NCBI GenBank assembly: GCA_016764915.1
Contig: JAESQY010000128.1
Coordinates: forward strand, 32,092-96,091
DNA: 64,000 nucleotides
Source of the DNA: Aliivibrio sp.
GTDB lineage: Bacteria > Pseudomonadota > Gammaproteobacteria > Enterobacterales > Vibrionaceae
Reading direction: 5' to 3'
The stretch's first letter is position 1. Each line of letters begins with the position of its first letter. Below the pieces are notes generated by a model that saw only the letters and a list, made by a program, of their open reading frames with translations, had not been told where the DNA came from and did not search any database. Made by a program: the position numbers and the translations under genes. Shown here piece after piece: positions 45,833 through 54,988 of the stretch.

Positions 45833-46702
45833 ATGAGCAGCAATGTATTAGGGAAGAGCAGAAAAGTGATGGTTACTATGAACAGCTTGCGTGATAGCTT
45901 GACCCCAGCTGAAAAAAGAATTGCGGATTACGTTATTGATCACTCAATCCAAGTGACTAAGCTTTCTATTGCGGAACTCTCACATGCCGTTAATGTTGGT
46001 GAAGCGACTATTATTCGTTTTTGTCGAACATTAGGACTTAAAGGGTTCCAAGAATTTAAAATGGAGTTGGCGATTGAAAACTCCAACAGCCAGCAGAATG
46101 AGCGATCTATTCTTGATTCGGATATTGCTCATAATGACAGCGCTGAACTTATTGGACAAAAGCTGCAAAACACCATCAATAACGTATTATCAGAGACTCT
46201 CAGTTTACTCAATTTCTCAACGCTAGAACAAGTTGCCCAAACGATTAAGCAGTGTAAAGGTATCTACTTCTTTGGTATTGGCTCTTCTGGCATTACTGCA
46301 GAGGAGGCAAAAAACAAATTCATGCGAATCGGATTTAATGTTGACGCTCTCAATAATAATCACTTTATGTATATGAAAGCCTCTCTACTGCAAAAAGGCG
46401 ATTTAGCGATTGGTTTAAGCCACTCGGGCAGCGCAGTTGAGACCATTAAAGCACTCAGGTTAGCCAAGGAGTCAGGAGCAACAACGGTTGCTTTAACTCA
46501 CAATCCCCGTTCAAACATAGCCTCTCAAGCTGATTTTGTACTGATAAATGGCAATCGACAAGGCCATTTACAAGGGGACTCAATAGGCACCAAAATATCT
46601 CAACTTTTTGTTCTTGATTTGCTTTATACTCTCATCGTTAAAGATGACGTGGTGGGCTCGCAACACAGAAAATTAAAAACCACCAAAGCATTAGATTCAT
46701 AG
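45833..46702 (+). CDS. RpiR-family regulator, probable sialic acid regulator NanR (second copy)
   Basis: The 289-residue protein has an N-terminal RpiR helix-turn-helix domain (about residues 10-90; LSIAELSHAVNVGEATIIRFCRTLGLKGFQEFKM) and a SIS domain (about 135-265; GIYFFGIGSSGITAEEAKNKF and LSHSGSAVETIKALRLAKE). Divergence from nanA and palindromes on both sides of the intergenic region make it the best candidate for the sialic acid regulator; in Vibrio vulnificus such an RpiR regulator (NanR) responds to ManNAc-6-phosphate. The first copy at 36571 is an alternative. It lies 25 bases before yfcL without a terminator. Confidence 0.85.
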   Translation: MSSNVLGKSRKVMVTMNSLRDSLTPAEKRIADYVIDHSIQVTKLSIAELSHAVNVGEATIIRFCRTLGLKGFQEFKMELAIENSNSQQNERSILDSDIAHNDSAELIGQKLQNTINNVLSETLSLLNFSTLEQVAQTIKQCKGIYFFGIGSSGITAEEAKNKFMRIGFNVDALNNNHFMYMKASLLQKGDLAIGLSHSGSAVETIKALRLAKESGATTVALTHNPRSNIASQADFVLINGNRQGHLQGDSIGTKISQLFVLDLLYTLIVKDDVVGSQHRKLKTTKALDS

Positions 46703-46727
46703 TCCAAATAATAAGGTAGTAACAAAA

Positions 46728-46997
46728 ATGATTGTGCAATATGAAGAACAGCTGTTAGAACTTATTGATCAAGAGGTCGCGACAGCATCTGATGATGAAC
46801 TCTTTGCTGGTGGTTACTTACGTGGACATATTTCGTTAGCTGCCGCAGACTGTGAAGCAAATGAAATAACGGATATCAACCAGTTTCAGCAAAAAATAGT
46901 GCAAAGCTTTCATGATTCTAAATCGGAGCTCACTCCAGCCGATCAAATTATTGTTAATGATATCTGGTTTGGGCTTGTGTCGAAAATATCCGTATAG
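46728..46997 (+). CDS. yfcL: YfcL family protein
   Basis: This 89-residue protein matches the small YfcL family (ASDDELFAGGYLRGHISLAAADCE, then DIWFGLV near the end). It is acidic and without a signal peptide or membrane helix. Function is unknown. In E. coli yfcL lies between epmC and mnmC; here the sialic acid block precedes it and more accessory genes follow, so it marks the ancestral backbone inside the accessory region. It may now be co-transcribed with the upstream regulator gene. Confidence 0.85.
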   Translation: MIVQYEEQLLELIDQEVATASDDELFAGGYLRGHISLAAADCEANEITDINQFQQKIVQSFHDSKSELTPADQIIVNDIWFGLVSKISV

Positions 46998-47312
46998 GAT
47001 CCAACCATAACAGAGCTGCTTTACCCCATTCATTATTTGGCGGCTCACTAATTACTACTCATCATCAGTCCAACTTCCTCGCTTATAACCTGTTTATTAT
47101 CGTATGAATCTTGATGCATACATTGAAAGTCTGTGAATATCAATAAGAATTTCTAATAAAAACCATTAAATTCATTAAGTTTAGGTGATCTGCCTTAATT
47201 TTTTGTGTAGCGGGCCGATGAGCTACTTGGCAACTCGATATAATGGTCGCATTACAAAAGTGTTACCTAAAACAATGCATTCAGCGTTTATGGGCAGAGG
47301 AAGTAGAGTGTT
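46998..47312. other. Gap between yfcL and the chemoreceptor gene
   Basis: The 315 bases hold the sigma-28 promoter at 47195-47221 and no credible ORF. A TATAAT at about 47239 lies within the expected leader of the sigma-28 transcript. The rest is AT-rich and featureless. Confidence 0.6.
47195..47221 (+). promoter_or_regulatory. Sigma-28 (FliA) promoter of the chemoreceptor gene
   Basis: TTAA, exactly 15 bases, then GCCGATGA: this matches the FliA consensus (TAAA-N15-GCCGATAA) with one mismatch in each box. It is about 90 bases upstream of the chemoreceptor start. The sigma factor is encoded at 2980 in the same window. Confidence 0.8.
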
Positions 47313-49055
47313 ATGAACAAAATATCATTTAAAATCAAAGTATTTGGCGTTCTTTTTGCCATTATTTCAACGACGATTTTAACGTCGTATTTTAGTGTGA
47401 ATTACTATATTAGTGATGACATATTTAAGAGCGATACTAAGAATATTCACGCTCAGTTACAGTTGATTAAAAGTAACGTGATCACAGATCTAAACAATAA
47501 GATATTGATGATGGAAAATATCAATTTTGGTCTGCTTGATGTACCCGAAATCCAAGAGAAAACTGAATCGCATCAGGTAATGAAGGTGACTTTTGGTTTG
47601 GTATTCGACCAAAACGGTGAAGTTGAAGACCCCGCTCAGATAAAAAAATATGTCGACCAACTGGTCGCTGCAAATGGTCAGGTAGTATTAAGTGAGGTCT
47701 ATCTTGAAAGTGATAAACCCCTCATCAGTATCACAGTACCCCGCACTGATACAGAAGGCGATATCTTTGTTCTCGATCTTAGTCTTATTCAACAACAGTT
47801 GAGCAGGTCAGCCGTTGAAGGTAGCTATGTTGAACTCATCTCTCCGAACCAAACTGTTCTGTTCTCAAATAAGTCATCAGGAAATTTGATAGAACTTCCG
47901 GGCACATTCGAGATAAGAGGCAAGCAGTGGCAGTTAAATGGTTATATTGACCAATCATTTATTCAGGAACATACCAACAGTTTAAATAATGCCATCACTA
48001 TCGCACTGCTTATCTCTGCATTTATTCTTATTCCATTGGGTATTTTCTTTATTAACATGGCATTTAAACCCATTGTTACCTTAAGAGATATTGTGACTGA
48101 CTTATCGCAAGGTGAAGGTGACTTAACCAGACGAGTGGATGTACAAAGTAATGATGATCTAGGAAAAATAGCCGCTAGCATTAACTTATTTATTGATAAT
48201 TTGCAGAAAATGATGCTGGATGTTGATAAAGCGAATAAACAGATAGAGGAAGAGAGCAAGCAACTTAGTGAGCAGACCAACTCAAATCAATCACTTTTAA
48301 TGGCACACTCTAACGAAGCAGAGCAGATTGTAACTGCCATTACCGAGATGAGCTCTACTGCCGATTCTGTAGCAGAGAGTGCAGCATGTGCAGCTAAATT
48401 AACTCAGCAGGCTAACAGTGAGGCTGAATCATCCAAATTGGTGGTACAACAAGCGGCTAACAGCGTGTCAGCGTTAGTCAATGAAGTCGAAAGCATGTCA
48501 ACGTCAATCTCTACAATGAGCAAAGATACCGAGCAAATTGGGTCAGTACTTGAAGTAATAGGGGACATTGCAGGACAGACTAATTTACTTGCACTGAATG
48601 CGGCTATTGAAGCTGCTAGAGCAGGAGAGCAAGGACGAGGTTTCGCTGTTGTTGCTGATGAAGTTAGAGCACTGGCAGAGCGCACTCAGCAGAGCACGTC
48701 AGAGATTAATGTGATGTTAGCCAAACTTAGAGATGGCAGTAGTAATGTAGTGACTGCTATGGAGACCACAAAAGTAAGTTGTCAAGATACGGTAGATAAC
48801 AACAATAAAGTGATGACGTCACTGGATTCGATGATTAAGTCGGTGGTTGAAGTGAATGATCTAACCGTACAGATAGCCACCTCCGCTGAGGAGCAGAATT
48901 CTGTGACCGAAGAGATAGATCGTAACATGTTAGCGATACAAGATATGATTACTCAGCTAAATAATAATGGCAGTGAGACGGTAAACAGTACCGAGCAATT
49001 AGCTGAAACCAGTGATAACTTGCATGAAATTGTAGGCCGATTCAAATTAAGCTAA
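47313..49055 (+). CDS. Methyl-accepting chemotaxis protein
   Basis: The 580-residue receptor has a membrane helix (about residues 8-27), a periplasmic sensor domain (about 30-220) of probable Cache-like fold, a second membrane helix (about 222-248), a HAMP domain ([25 protein letters not shown]) and a cytoplasmic signalling domain. The signalling tip is [44 protein letters not shown], the universally conserved hairpin. There is no C-terminal CheR-tethering pentapeptide. It stands between yfcL and nanQ beside sialic acid genes, so a sialic acid or amino sugar ligand is conceivable; nothing in the sensor domain proves this. Confidence 0.94.
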   Translation: MNKISFKIKVFGVLFAIISTTILTSYFSVNYYISDDIFKSDTKNIHAQLQLIKSNVITDLNNKILMMENINFGLLDVPEIQEKTESHQVMKVTFGLVFDQNGEVEDPAQIKKYVDQLVAANGQVVLSEVYLESDKPLISITVPRTDTEGDIFVLDLSLIQQQLSRSAVEGSYVELISPNQTVLFSNKSSGNLIELPGTFEIRGKQWQLNGYIDQSFIQEHTNSLNNAITIALLISAFILIPLGIFFINMAFKPIVTLRDIVTDLSQGEGDLTRRVDVQSNDDLGKIAASINLFIDNLQKMMLDVDKANKQIEEESKQLSEQTNSNQSLLMAHSNEAEQIVTAITEMSSTADSVAESAACAAKLTQQANSEAESSKLVVQQAANSVSALVNEVESMSTSISTMSKDTEQIGSVLEVIGDIAGQTNLLALNAAIEAARAGEQGRGFAVVADEVRALAERTQQSTSEINVMLAKLRDGSSNVVTAMETTKVSCQDTVDNNNKVMTSLDSMIKSVVEVNDLTVQIATSAEEQNSVTEEIDRNMLAIQDMITQLNNNGSETVNSTEQLAETSDNLHEIVGRFKLS

Positions 49056-49146
49056 TTAATAATAGCTTTACACTTTATTACAAAGTTTGACACTGAATTA
49101 CCTATAAAGTAGTAGTCTTGATGAGCATCCAAACGGAGGATATATA

Positions 49147-49470
49147 ATGAATATTAACGTTTATGTGGTCATTGCTCTAACTACTACTTGCCTGTTAACT
49201 GCCAATATAGCAGTAGCAAAAAATGGGTTTCAGTGGAACAACAATATGCCTAATTTTACTCAAATTGATAGCAACAGTGATGATATGATCGATGTCAGTG
49301 AGTTTGATCAATTTCGTGAGCAAAGAATCAGCGAACGAAAAGCTGAAGGGCGTCGAATGAAAAACCTTAATAAAAATACTATGTTTACCATGATCGATAG
49401 TAATGGTGATGGGGTGATTAGCTCTGCAGAGTTTACTCAGCACCAACAAAGCAATCGTAAATTCTGGTAA
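49147..49470 (+). CDS. Small secreted EF-hand protein
   Basis: The 107-residue protein has a signal peptide ending NIAVA-KNGF and two EF-hand calcium loops: DSNSDDMIDVSEF at about residues 41-53 and DSNGDGVISSAEF at about 83-95. The first loop has Asp, Asn, Asp positions adequate for Ca binding, and the second is canonical. It is probably periplasmic. A good GGAGG precedes the ATG. Its role is unknown, and no partner is evident. Confidence 0.85.
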   Translation: MNINVYVVIALTTTCLLTANIAVAKNGFQWNNNMPNFTQIDSNSDDMIDVSEFDQFREQRISERKAEGRRMKNLNKNTMFTMIDSNGDGVISSAEFTQHQQSNRKFW

Positions 49471-49483
49471 CTGCATTTTACGG

Positions 49484-49525
49484 AAAGGCTATCTGATAAA
49501 GCCCATTAGGTAGCCTTTACTTTTT
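49484..49525 (+). terminator. Terminator after the EF-hand gene
   Basis: Arms starting at 49484 (AAAGGCTATCT) and ending at 49518 (AGGTAGCCTTT) pair in 10 of 11 positions, followed by ACTTTTTC. A second stem ATGAGAG/CTCTCAT at 49560-49577 with a following T5 could be a backup. Confidence 0.65.
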
Positions 49526-49593
49526 CAATAAACTGCCCGCATTAAACTCGATAAGAATTATGAGAGTTATCTCTCATTTTTATTCTCTCGACT

Positions 49594-49608
49594 TGAAGTT
49601 AAACTCCA
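49594..49608. promoter_or_regulatory. Candidate NanR operator before nanQ
   Basis: TGAAGTTAAACTCCA fits TGRAGYWWWRCTYCA at all 15 positions. It is followed by TATAAT (49613-49618) and by a degenerate copy at 49625-49639, so the palindromes flank the likely promoter of nanQ. Confidence 0.65.
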
Positions 49609-49668
49609 TAAATATAATTATAAATGAAGTAAAATCACTATGAGTTGTTTAATTGAAAAGGAATGAAG

Positions 49669-50136
49669 ATGATATTTGGACACTTAGATGATAGAAGCAG
49701 AGATCACCTGCTATCGAATGGAATTGCTCGTAGTGTGGAGTTTTTGCGCACGACTGATCTGTCTGAGTTATCGATAGGACGTCATGAGATTGATGGCGAC
49801 AAGATCTACGCTAATGTTATGGAGTTTGAAACGAGCGAATCAAACAAAAAAATGGCGGAAGTTCATCAAGAGTATACTGATGTGCAGTGTTTGATTTTTG
49901 GCGAAGAGAAAATTGAGTTTGCTCTGTACGATAAACGAAACCCTGTCGCTCAAGAATACGATAAAGAGGGCGATTATTATCTGGTTGAAAGCATGCGAAA
50001 TCAATGCGAGTTAGTTTTAGAACCGAATATGTTTGCCATTTTTTTCCCGCAGCAGCCACATAAGCCAGGTTGTTTGGTTTCAACCACGCAAGTGATAAAA
50101 AAGATTGTCATTAAAGTGCACAAAACAGTACTGTAG
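49669..50136 (+). CDS. nanQ: YhcH/YjgK/YiaL family protein NanQ
   Basis: NanQ (YhcH) in E. coli speeds anomerisation of sialic acids. The 155-residue cupin-like protein has the family features NVMEFETSESNKKMAEVHQEYTDVQ, YDKEGDYYLVES and the metal-site segment PNMFAIFFPQQPHKPGCLV with its conserved His. I prefer the ATG at 49669 (AAGGA seven bases upstream) to the ATG two codons earlier. It is separated from the other nan genes by yfcL, the chemoreceptor and the EF-hand gene but carries the same palindrome in its promoter. Confidence 0.88.
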   Translation: MIFGHLDDRSRDHLLSNGIARSVEFLRTTDLSELSIGRHEIDGDKIYANVMEFETSESNKKMAEVHQEYTDVQCLIFGEEKIEFALYDKRNPVAQEYDKEGDYYLVESMRNQCELVLEPNMFAIFFPQQPHKPGCLVSTTQVIKKIVIKVHKTVL

Positions 50137-50146
50137 TTTCGATACG

Positions 50147-51238
50147 TTATACAGTTACTAATTGACCTTGATGCATCTCTACCCGGTTTCGTCCTAAGTC
50201 TTTTGCTTGATAAAGGGCTAAATCGGCTTGGTGTAGAAGCTGCATTAATGTTTCACCATGAGAAAACTGGGCAATACCGATGCTGATGGTATTGTGAATT
50301 TTCTGATTAGATCCAACTTCTATTTCGAGTTTACCTACTTTATGACGAAGGTTTTCGGCTAATACTTGCGCTGAGTGTAATGTCGTTTCAGGTAAAACAA
50401 TTACAAACTCCTCCCCACCATATCGAGCCAAGCAATCGCTAGAGCGAAGGTTACTATCTAGAGTATGAGCGACCAGCTTGATGGCACTATCACCAATAAT
50501 ATGACCATAAGTGTCATTCACTTTTTTGAAGTTATCAATATCAATCAACAATAGACTCAGTGGCTTGTTGTCGCGTTGAGCACATTCGATTAGCTCTTCG
50601 CCAACCTCCATGAAAGTACGTCTATTACTGATGCCGGTGAGTACATCTTGAGTGGCCAACATTTCTAATATTTTTGCTTGACGTTTGATCGATAAATTAA
50701 AGATATGCATGACCAAAAAATTTTCAATGAGTACGGCCATAATGGTGTAGCTAAAAAGTGTTTGTGTATTTGCTGCAGATAATATGATATACGGATTTTC
50801 GGTTACCCAATCATTACAAATAAAAAACGTGACGCCGCCGAGTAAGATAATGGATGCTTTTTCGAGATGTTCTTTCTCATTGAAAAGTAAAAATACGCCA
50901 GATGGTAGAATTAAATAATAGAAATGGAAGCCGACATTGGCTGTGAAAACCTGAGTGGTTAATATAAAAATGTGCAGAATAAAGATGCTTAATAACCAGA
51001 GCTTCGCGGTTCGATAGTGTTTTTTATAAGTGAAGAGGAGAGTCAATGCATAGCAGCTGATGAAAAACAGATTAAGTACCGCGACGATAGGGGCATTTAA
51101 AACATAGTAGTAGTAAGTGGTGTATACAAAAGCCAAACCACAGGTGATTAAGGTCATTGCGTTGGTGATTTTGATTTTGTCAGCTGTTTGGCCTGATGTT
51201 CCAGAAACACCCAGATTAATAATCTTTGTTAAGGCCAT
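50147..51238 (-). CDS. Membrane-bound diguanylate cyclase (GGEEF with I-site)
   Basis: The 363-residue protein has about five to six hydrophobic segments in the first 190 residues (a seven-helix-type sensor module) and a C-terminal GGDEF domain. The active site is RYGGEEF, with the inhibitory RSSD (RxxD) site just upstream, and YGHIIGDSAIK and KDLGRNRVE elsewhere. It should synthesise cyclic di-GMP and be product-inhibited. Convergent with nanQ, 10 bases apart. The signal sensed is unknown. Confidence 0.9.
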   Translation of the reverse strand: MALTKIINLGVSGTSGQTADKIKITNAMTLITCGLAFVYTTYYYYVLNAPIVAVLNLFFISCYALTLLFTYKKHYRTAKLWLLSIFILHIFILTTQVFTANVGFHFYYLILPSGVFLLFNEKEHLEKASIILLGGVTFFICNDWVTENPYIILSAANTQTLFSYTIMAVLIENFLVMHIFNLSIKRQAKILEMLATQDVLTGISNRRTFMEVGEELIECAQRDNKPLSLLLIDIDNFKKVNDTYGHIIGDSAIKLVAHTLDSNLRSSDCLARYGGEEFVIVLPETTLHSAQVLAENLRHKVGKLEIEVGSNQKIHNTISIGIAQFSHGETLMQLLHQADLALYQAKDLGRNRVEMHQGQLVTV

Positions 51239-51428
51239 TATTTTACTCTTTTGTAGCGACTAGGTTAACGTGAAGTGTCGGGATTCTACTTGAAAAGCAA
51301 CTAAAGAGCTAATGACCATTGGCAGAATAAGGGGTATATTCGATAATGTTCTATGATATTAATTGAATAGACATATATTTTTCTTATTACTGCTCTAATG
51401 ACCTTAAAATAGAGTAAACACTCAGCTT

Positions 51429-53225
51429 CTACTTTAAGTTTAGCTTTTTCAACTGTCGATAGAGTGTGTTTCTACTTATCCCCAGTTGCCTTGCCGTCTT
51501 ACTGATGTTGCCTTGATTCTCTTTGAAGGTGTTGACTAATCTTGTGGTGAGGGAGTGTTTTAAGGTGATTATTCGTTCAGGTTTTTGCTCTATTTTGGTG
51601 GACCGTTGGCTACTAATTATTTGTGCCATGAGGTGCTCAGGGAGGTCGTCAATATCTAAACTCTGTTTATTGTCTGACAAGAGAGTGGTGACTTTCATTA
51701 GATTGTCGAGTTCTCGCAAATTCCCCGGCCAGCCGTAGTGTGTCAAAGTAGCCAGTAATTGGGAAGAGAGAGATTGGTTAGTCTGTGCATACTTGCTGTG
51801 CAGTGATTGAATCAGCGCTTTGATGTCTTTTCGTTCTCTTAGAGGAGGTAGGTTAATGGTTAAACCATTGAGTCGGTAGTATAAGTCCTCTCTAAATTCA
51901 CCTTGCTCCACTTGTTGTTGCAAATTTTTATGAGTAGCTGCAATTATCTGAATGTCCACTTTCACAATGCTATTACTACCTACTGGGGCAACTTCTCGTT
52001 CTTGCAATACTCGAAGTAATCGACACTGCGCAGAGAGTGGCATTTCAGCTATCTCATCAAGAAATAAAATACCCCCATCTGCCTGCCTTATTTTGCCTAA
52101 ATAACCTTGACGATTGGCTCCAGTAAATGCGCCTGCTGCGTAACCAAACAGTTCTGATTCAAGTAACTCTTGGGGGAGCGATCCACAGTTAACCGCTACT
52201 AATGGCTGATTTTTCCTAGAACTACATCGATGCAACTGCTTAATAAATTCCTCTTTCCCGGTGCCCGTCTCTCCAAAAACCAACAGCGGGATCTCTTTAT
52301 TGATGACTCGGCATGCTTGCTGCCATACCTGTTCAACTCGATTGTCACCTAGGTGCAGTTTGGGCGAAGAAAACAGAGTACGTTTAGGTTTATTAAGTGA
52401 TTGGCAAGTAAAAATAAGCTCTTGGTTATCAGTCAGTAGAGTCGTGTGTTGGTTTATCTCTGGCGGCCATTTATTTGGTAGGAAGGGTTCAAAATTGTTG
52501 CCAATAATGCTGTTTCGGTTGAGCAATTTTTTTGCCATCGTATTACAAGCAAGTACATTGCCACTTTCGTTGGTGACAATTACGCCCTGCCAGCCAGATT
52601 GAAGCAGTATTGGAGTGAGCGCCACGTCAAAGCGATAACTGCCATGGGGAGTGTGATCCATTAAAGAGGCTTCTATCTGTTGCACCATAGATTGTACGAG
52701 TAAGCTGATCTGCTGATTGTGTACCTGCTGCTCACTGGTGATGTCTAATACGCCAACTATTTCATTGGTAGCAGAATAGATAGGGCTGGCGGTACAGCTT
52801 AAAAATCGGTGTTGAGTGATAAAATGTTGATTGCCGATGATGCTGGTCAATTGTTGATTATTAAGTGCAGTGCCAATGGCGTTGGTGCCTTTTTGCTCCT
52901 CTTGCCAACAAACACCAGACTCCAAAGCGATGTCGGTGAGCTTATGAGCAAAGTGCTCTTGTCCCCAAGATGCAAGAATAACCCCTTTGGTATCAGCAAG
53001 AATTAATCGGCTGTGTGTACGTGCTAAAGTTTGATCAAAAAGGGGAAGGGCATGCTGCTCTATAGTCTGAATTAATAACGTAGAGTCATGGCGCCGCTGT
53101 TTTAAATCAGAATTTGACAAGCGAAAATGCTCAGGTGTCACGCTCTCTTTTAGCCCGGCAAATCGACTGCGTTGCCATGATGAATCAAGCCATGACTCTT
53201 GCTCTTTATTGGTTCGAATATTCAT
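51429..53225 (-). CDS. Sigma-54-dependent transcriptional activator, AcoR family
   Basis: This 598-residue protein has an N-terminal GAF-like region (about residues 60-190; LADTKGVILASWG, CWQEEQKGTNAIGTAL), a PAS-like segment (about 200-260), a sigma-54-interacting AAA+ domain (about 295-520) and a C-terminal Fis-type helix-turn-helix (NISKTARQLGISRNTLYRQLKKL). Key motifs are Walker A GETGTGKE, the loop ELFGYAAGAFTGA (GAFTGA intact) and GGILFLDEIAEMPL. It is divergent from an aldehyde dehydrogenase gene with a sigma-54 promoter, its probable target. Confidence 0.92.
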   Translation of the reverse strand: MNIRTNKEQESWLDSSWQRSRFAGLKESVTPEHFRLSNSDLKQRRHDSTLLIQTIEQHALPLFDQTLARTHSRLILADTKGVILASWGQEHFAHKLTDIALESGVCWQEEQKGTNAIGTALNNQQLTSIIGNQHFITQHRFLSCTASPIYSATNEIVGVLDITSEQQVHNQQISLLVQSMVQQIEASLMDHTPHGSYRFDVALTPILLQSGWQGVIVTNESGNVLACNTMAKKLLNRNSIIGNNFEPFLPNKWPPEINQHTTLLTDNQELIFTCQSLNKPKRTLFSSPKLHLGDNRVEQVWQQACRVINKEIPLLVFGETGTGKEEFIKQLHRCSSRKNQPLVAVNCGSLPQELLESELFGYAAGAFTGANRQGYLGKIRQADGGILFLDEIAEMPLSAQCRLLRVLQEREVAPVGSNSIVKVDIQIIAATHKNLQQQVEQGEFREDLYYRLNGLTINLPPLRERKDIKALIQSLHSKYAQTNQSLSSQLLATLTHYGWPGNLRELDNLMKVTTLLSDNKQSLDIDDLPEHLMAQIISSQRSTKIEQKPERIITLKHSLTTRLVNTFKENQGNISKTARQLGISRNTLYRQLKKLNLK

Positions 53226-53382
53226 CTTATCCCTGTGTCATATCGTTACACTTTTGGTGTGTCAAAACGGAACAGATGAACAGTGTTGAACAACAATCTG
53301 ATCCCGCTTAAGTAAAACCGTTATCCCTATTTTGGTTCACTAATCATAGTTTTACATTTTATTAACATCAAGTATTTCTCTT

Positions 53383-53397
53383 TGGCCCAAGGTTTGC
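53383..53397 (+). promoter_or_regulatory. Sigma-54 promoter of the aldehyde dehydrogenase gene
   Basis: TGGC at 53383 and TTGC at 53394 with the exact -24/-12 spacing (10 bases between GG and GC) match the sigma-54 consensus TGGCAC-N5-TTGC. The expected transcription start is about 53409, 37 bases before the ATG. Upstream at 53235-53300 several TGT/ACA half-sites could bind the activator, but no clear palindrome was found. Confidence 0.8.
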
Positions 53398-53445
53398 CTT
53401 ATCAACATTGAAAGTAATCACTTTATTTTACAAGGAAGACAAACC

Positions 53446-54966
53446 ATGATTTATGCTCAACCAGGAACAGCGGATTCAATTGTTAACTTTAAACCTCAAT
53501 ATGAAAACTACATTGGCGGTCAATGGGTTGCACCCGTTGATGGTGAATATTTTGAAAATAGCTCTCCAGTAAACGGACAGTTTTTTTGCAAAATACCGGC
53601 ATCGAATGAAAAGGACATTAATCTTGCGCTTGATGCCGCACACGCTGCAAGAGCGGCATGGGGAACGACTTCTGTAACAGAACGGTCTAACACTCTGCTA
53701 AAAATAGCGGATCGTATTGAGCAGAATATCGAGACGTTAGCGCTGGTTGAAACTTGGGATAATGGCAAAGGAATTCGAGAGACACTTGCCGCAGATCTGC
53801 CATTGGTGGTTGACCATTTTCGCTACTTTGCGGGTTGTTTACGTTCGCAAGAGGGCAGTGCTGCTGAGTTAGATGCAAATACTGCAACGTACCACTTCCC
53901 TGAACCTGTTGGAGTGGTTGGTCAGATAATTCCTTGGAATTTTCCAATGTTGATGGCCGCCTGGAAATTGGCTCCAGCAATGGCAGCGGGTTGCTGTGTG
54001 GTGTTGAAACCTGCTGAGCAGACCCCTGCATCTATTTTAGTATTAATGGAAGTGATAGGCGATCTGATCCCACCCGGCGTGATTAATGTGGTTAATGGCT
54101 ATGGGTCAGAGGCAGGTCAAGCCTTAGCCACCAGTAAGCGTATTGCCAAACTGGCTTTTACTGGTTCAACTCAAGTGGGGCATCACATCTTAAAGTGTGC
54201 CGCTGAGAATTTAATCCCTTCTACGGTCGAGCTGGGAGGGAAATCGCCAAATGTCTATTTTAAAGATATTATGGATCATGAAGATGAGTACTTGGATAAG
54301 TGTGTTGAGGGGATGCTGCTGGCTTTCTTTAATCAAGGTGAAGTGTGTACCTGTCCATCAAGAGTACTGATCCATGAAGATATTTATGATGAATTTATTG
54401 CTAAAGTGATTGAGCGTGCAAAAACCATCAAACAGGGTAATCCGTTGGATACCGATACTCAAGTGGGTGCACAAGTGTCCAGTGAGCAGTTTGATAAGAT
54501 AATGAGTTATATGGAGATTGGTAAGCAAGAGGGGGCTGAATTATTACTCGGGGGAGAGGTTGCGAAACTTGATGATGATTTAAACGGCGGATTCTATATA
54601 CAGCCAACGATGTTTAAAGGTAATAACAAGATGAGAATCTTCCAAGAGGAGATCTTTGGGCCCGTCATCGCGGTAACCACTTTTAAAGACAACGAGGAAG
54701 CACTGGCGATTGCTAATGATACTGAATTTGGTCTTGGAGCGGGTGTATGGACACGAGATACCAATCTTGCCTATAAAGCATCGCGAACCATAGAGGCTGG
54801 TCGTATTTGGGTTAACTGTTACCATGCATACCCTGCACACGCAGCGTTTGGTGGTTATAAAAAATCAGGTATTGGTCGCGAAACGCATAAGATGATGCTT
54901 GATCACTATCAAAATACGAAAAATGTCTTAGTCAGTTACGATATTAATCCACTCGGTTTCTTTTAA
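53446..54966 (+). CDS. Aldehyde dehydrogenase (ExaC/AldB-like)
   Basis: This 506-residue NAD(P)-dependent aldehyde dehydrogenase shows [31 protein letters not shown], the catalytic Glu in [10 protein letters not shown] and the catalytic Cys in [11 protein letters not shown]. The second Cys in CTC is typical of the acetaldehyde-oxidising ExaC/AldB group. It is one of the genes usually activated by AcoR-type regulators and sigma-54, as found here. Substrate is inferred (acetaldehyde or similar short aldehydes). Confidence 0.92.
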   Translation: MIYAQPGTADSIVNFKPQYENYIGGQWVAPVDGEYFENSSPVNGQFFCKIPASNEKDINLALDAAHAARAAWGTTSVTERSNTLLKIADRIEQNIETLALVETWDNGKGIRETLAADLPLVVDHFRYFAGCLRSQEGSAAELDANTATYHFPEPVGVVGQIIPWNFPMLMAAWKLAPAMAAGCCVVLKPAEQTPASILVLMEVIGDLIPPGVINVVNGYGSEAGQALATSKRIAKLAFTGSTQVGHHILKCAAENLIPSTVELGGKSPNVYFKDIMDHEDEYLDKCVEGMLLAFFNQGEVCTCPSRVLIHEDIYDEFIAKVIERAKTIKQGNPLDTDTQVGAQVSSEQFDKIMSYMEIGKQEGAELLLGGEVAKLDDDLNGGFYIQPTMFKGNNKMRIFQEEIFGPVIAVTTFKDNEEALAIANDTEFGLGAGVWTRDTNLAYKASRTIEAGRIWVNCYHAYPAHAAFGGYKKSGIGRETHKMMLDHYQNTKNVLVSYDINPLGFF

Positions 54967-54988
54967 GATCTAACATGTAAGAACCAAT

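Noticed and set aside
47195..47312. Cyclic di-GMP riboswitch before the chemoreceptor gene (GTAGCGGG...GCTAC stem)
   Set aside because: The conserved aptamer core is missing and the segment is explained by a sigma-28 promoter.
53235..53300. Palindromic enhancer site for the AcoR-type activator
   Set aside because: Several TGT/ACA half-sites occur but none forms a convincing, evenly spaced inverted repeat.
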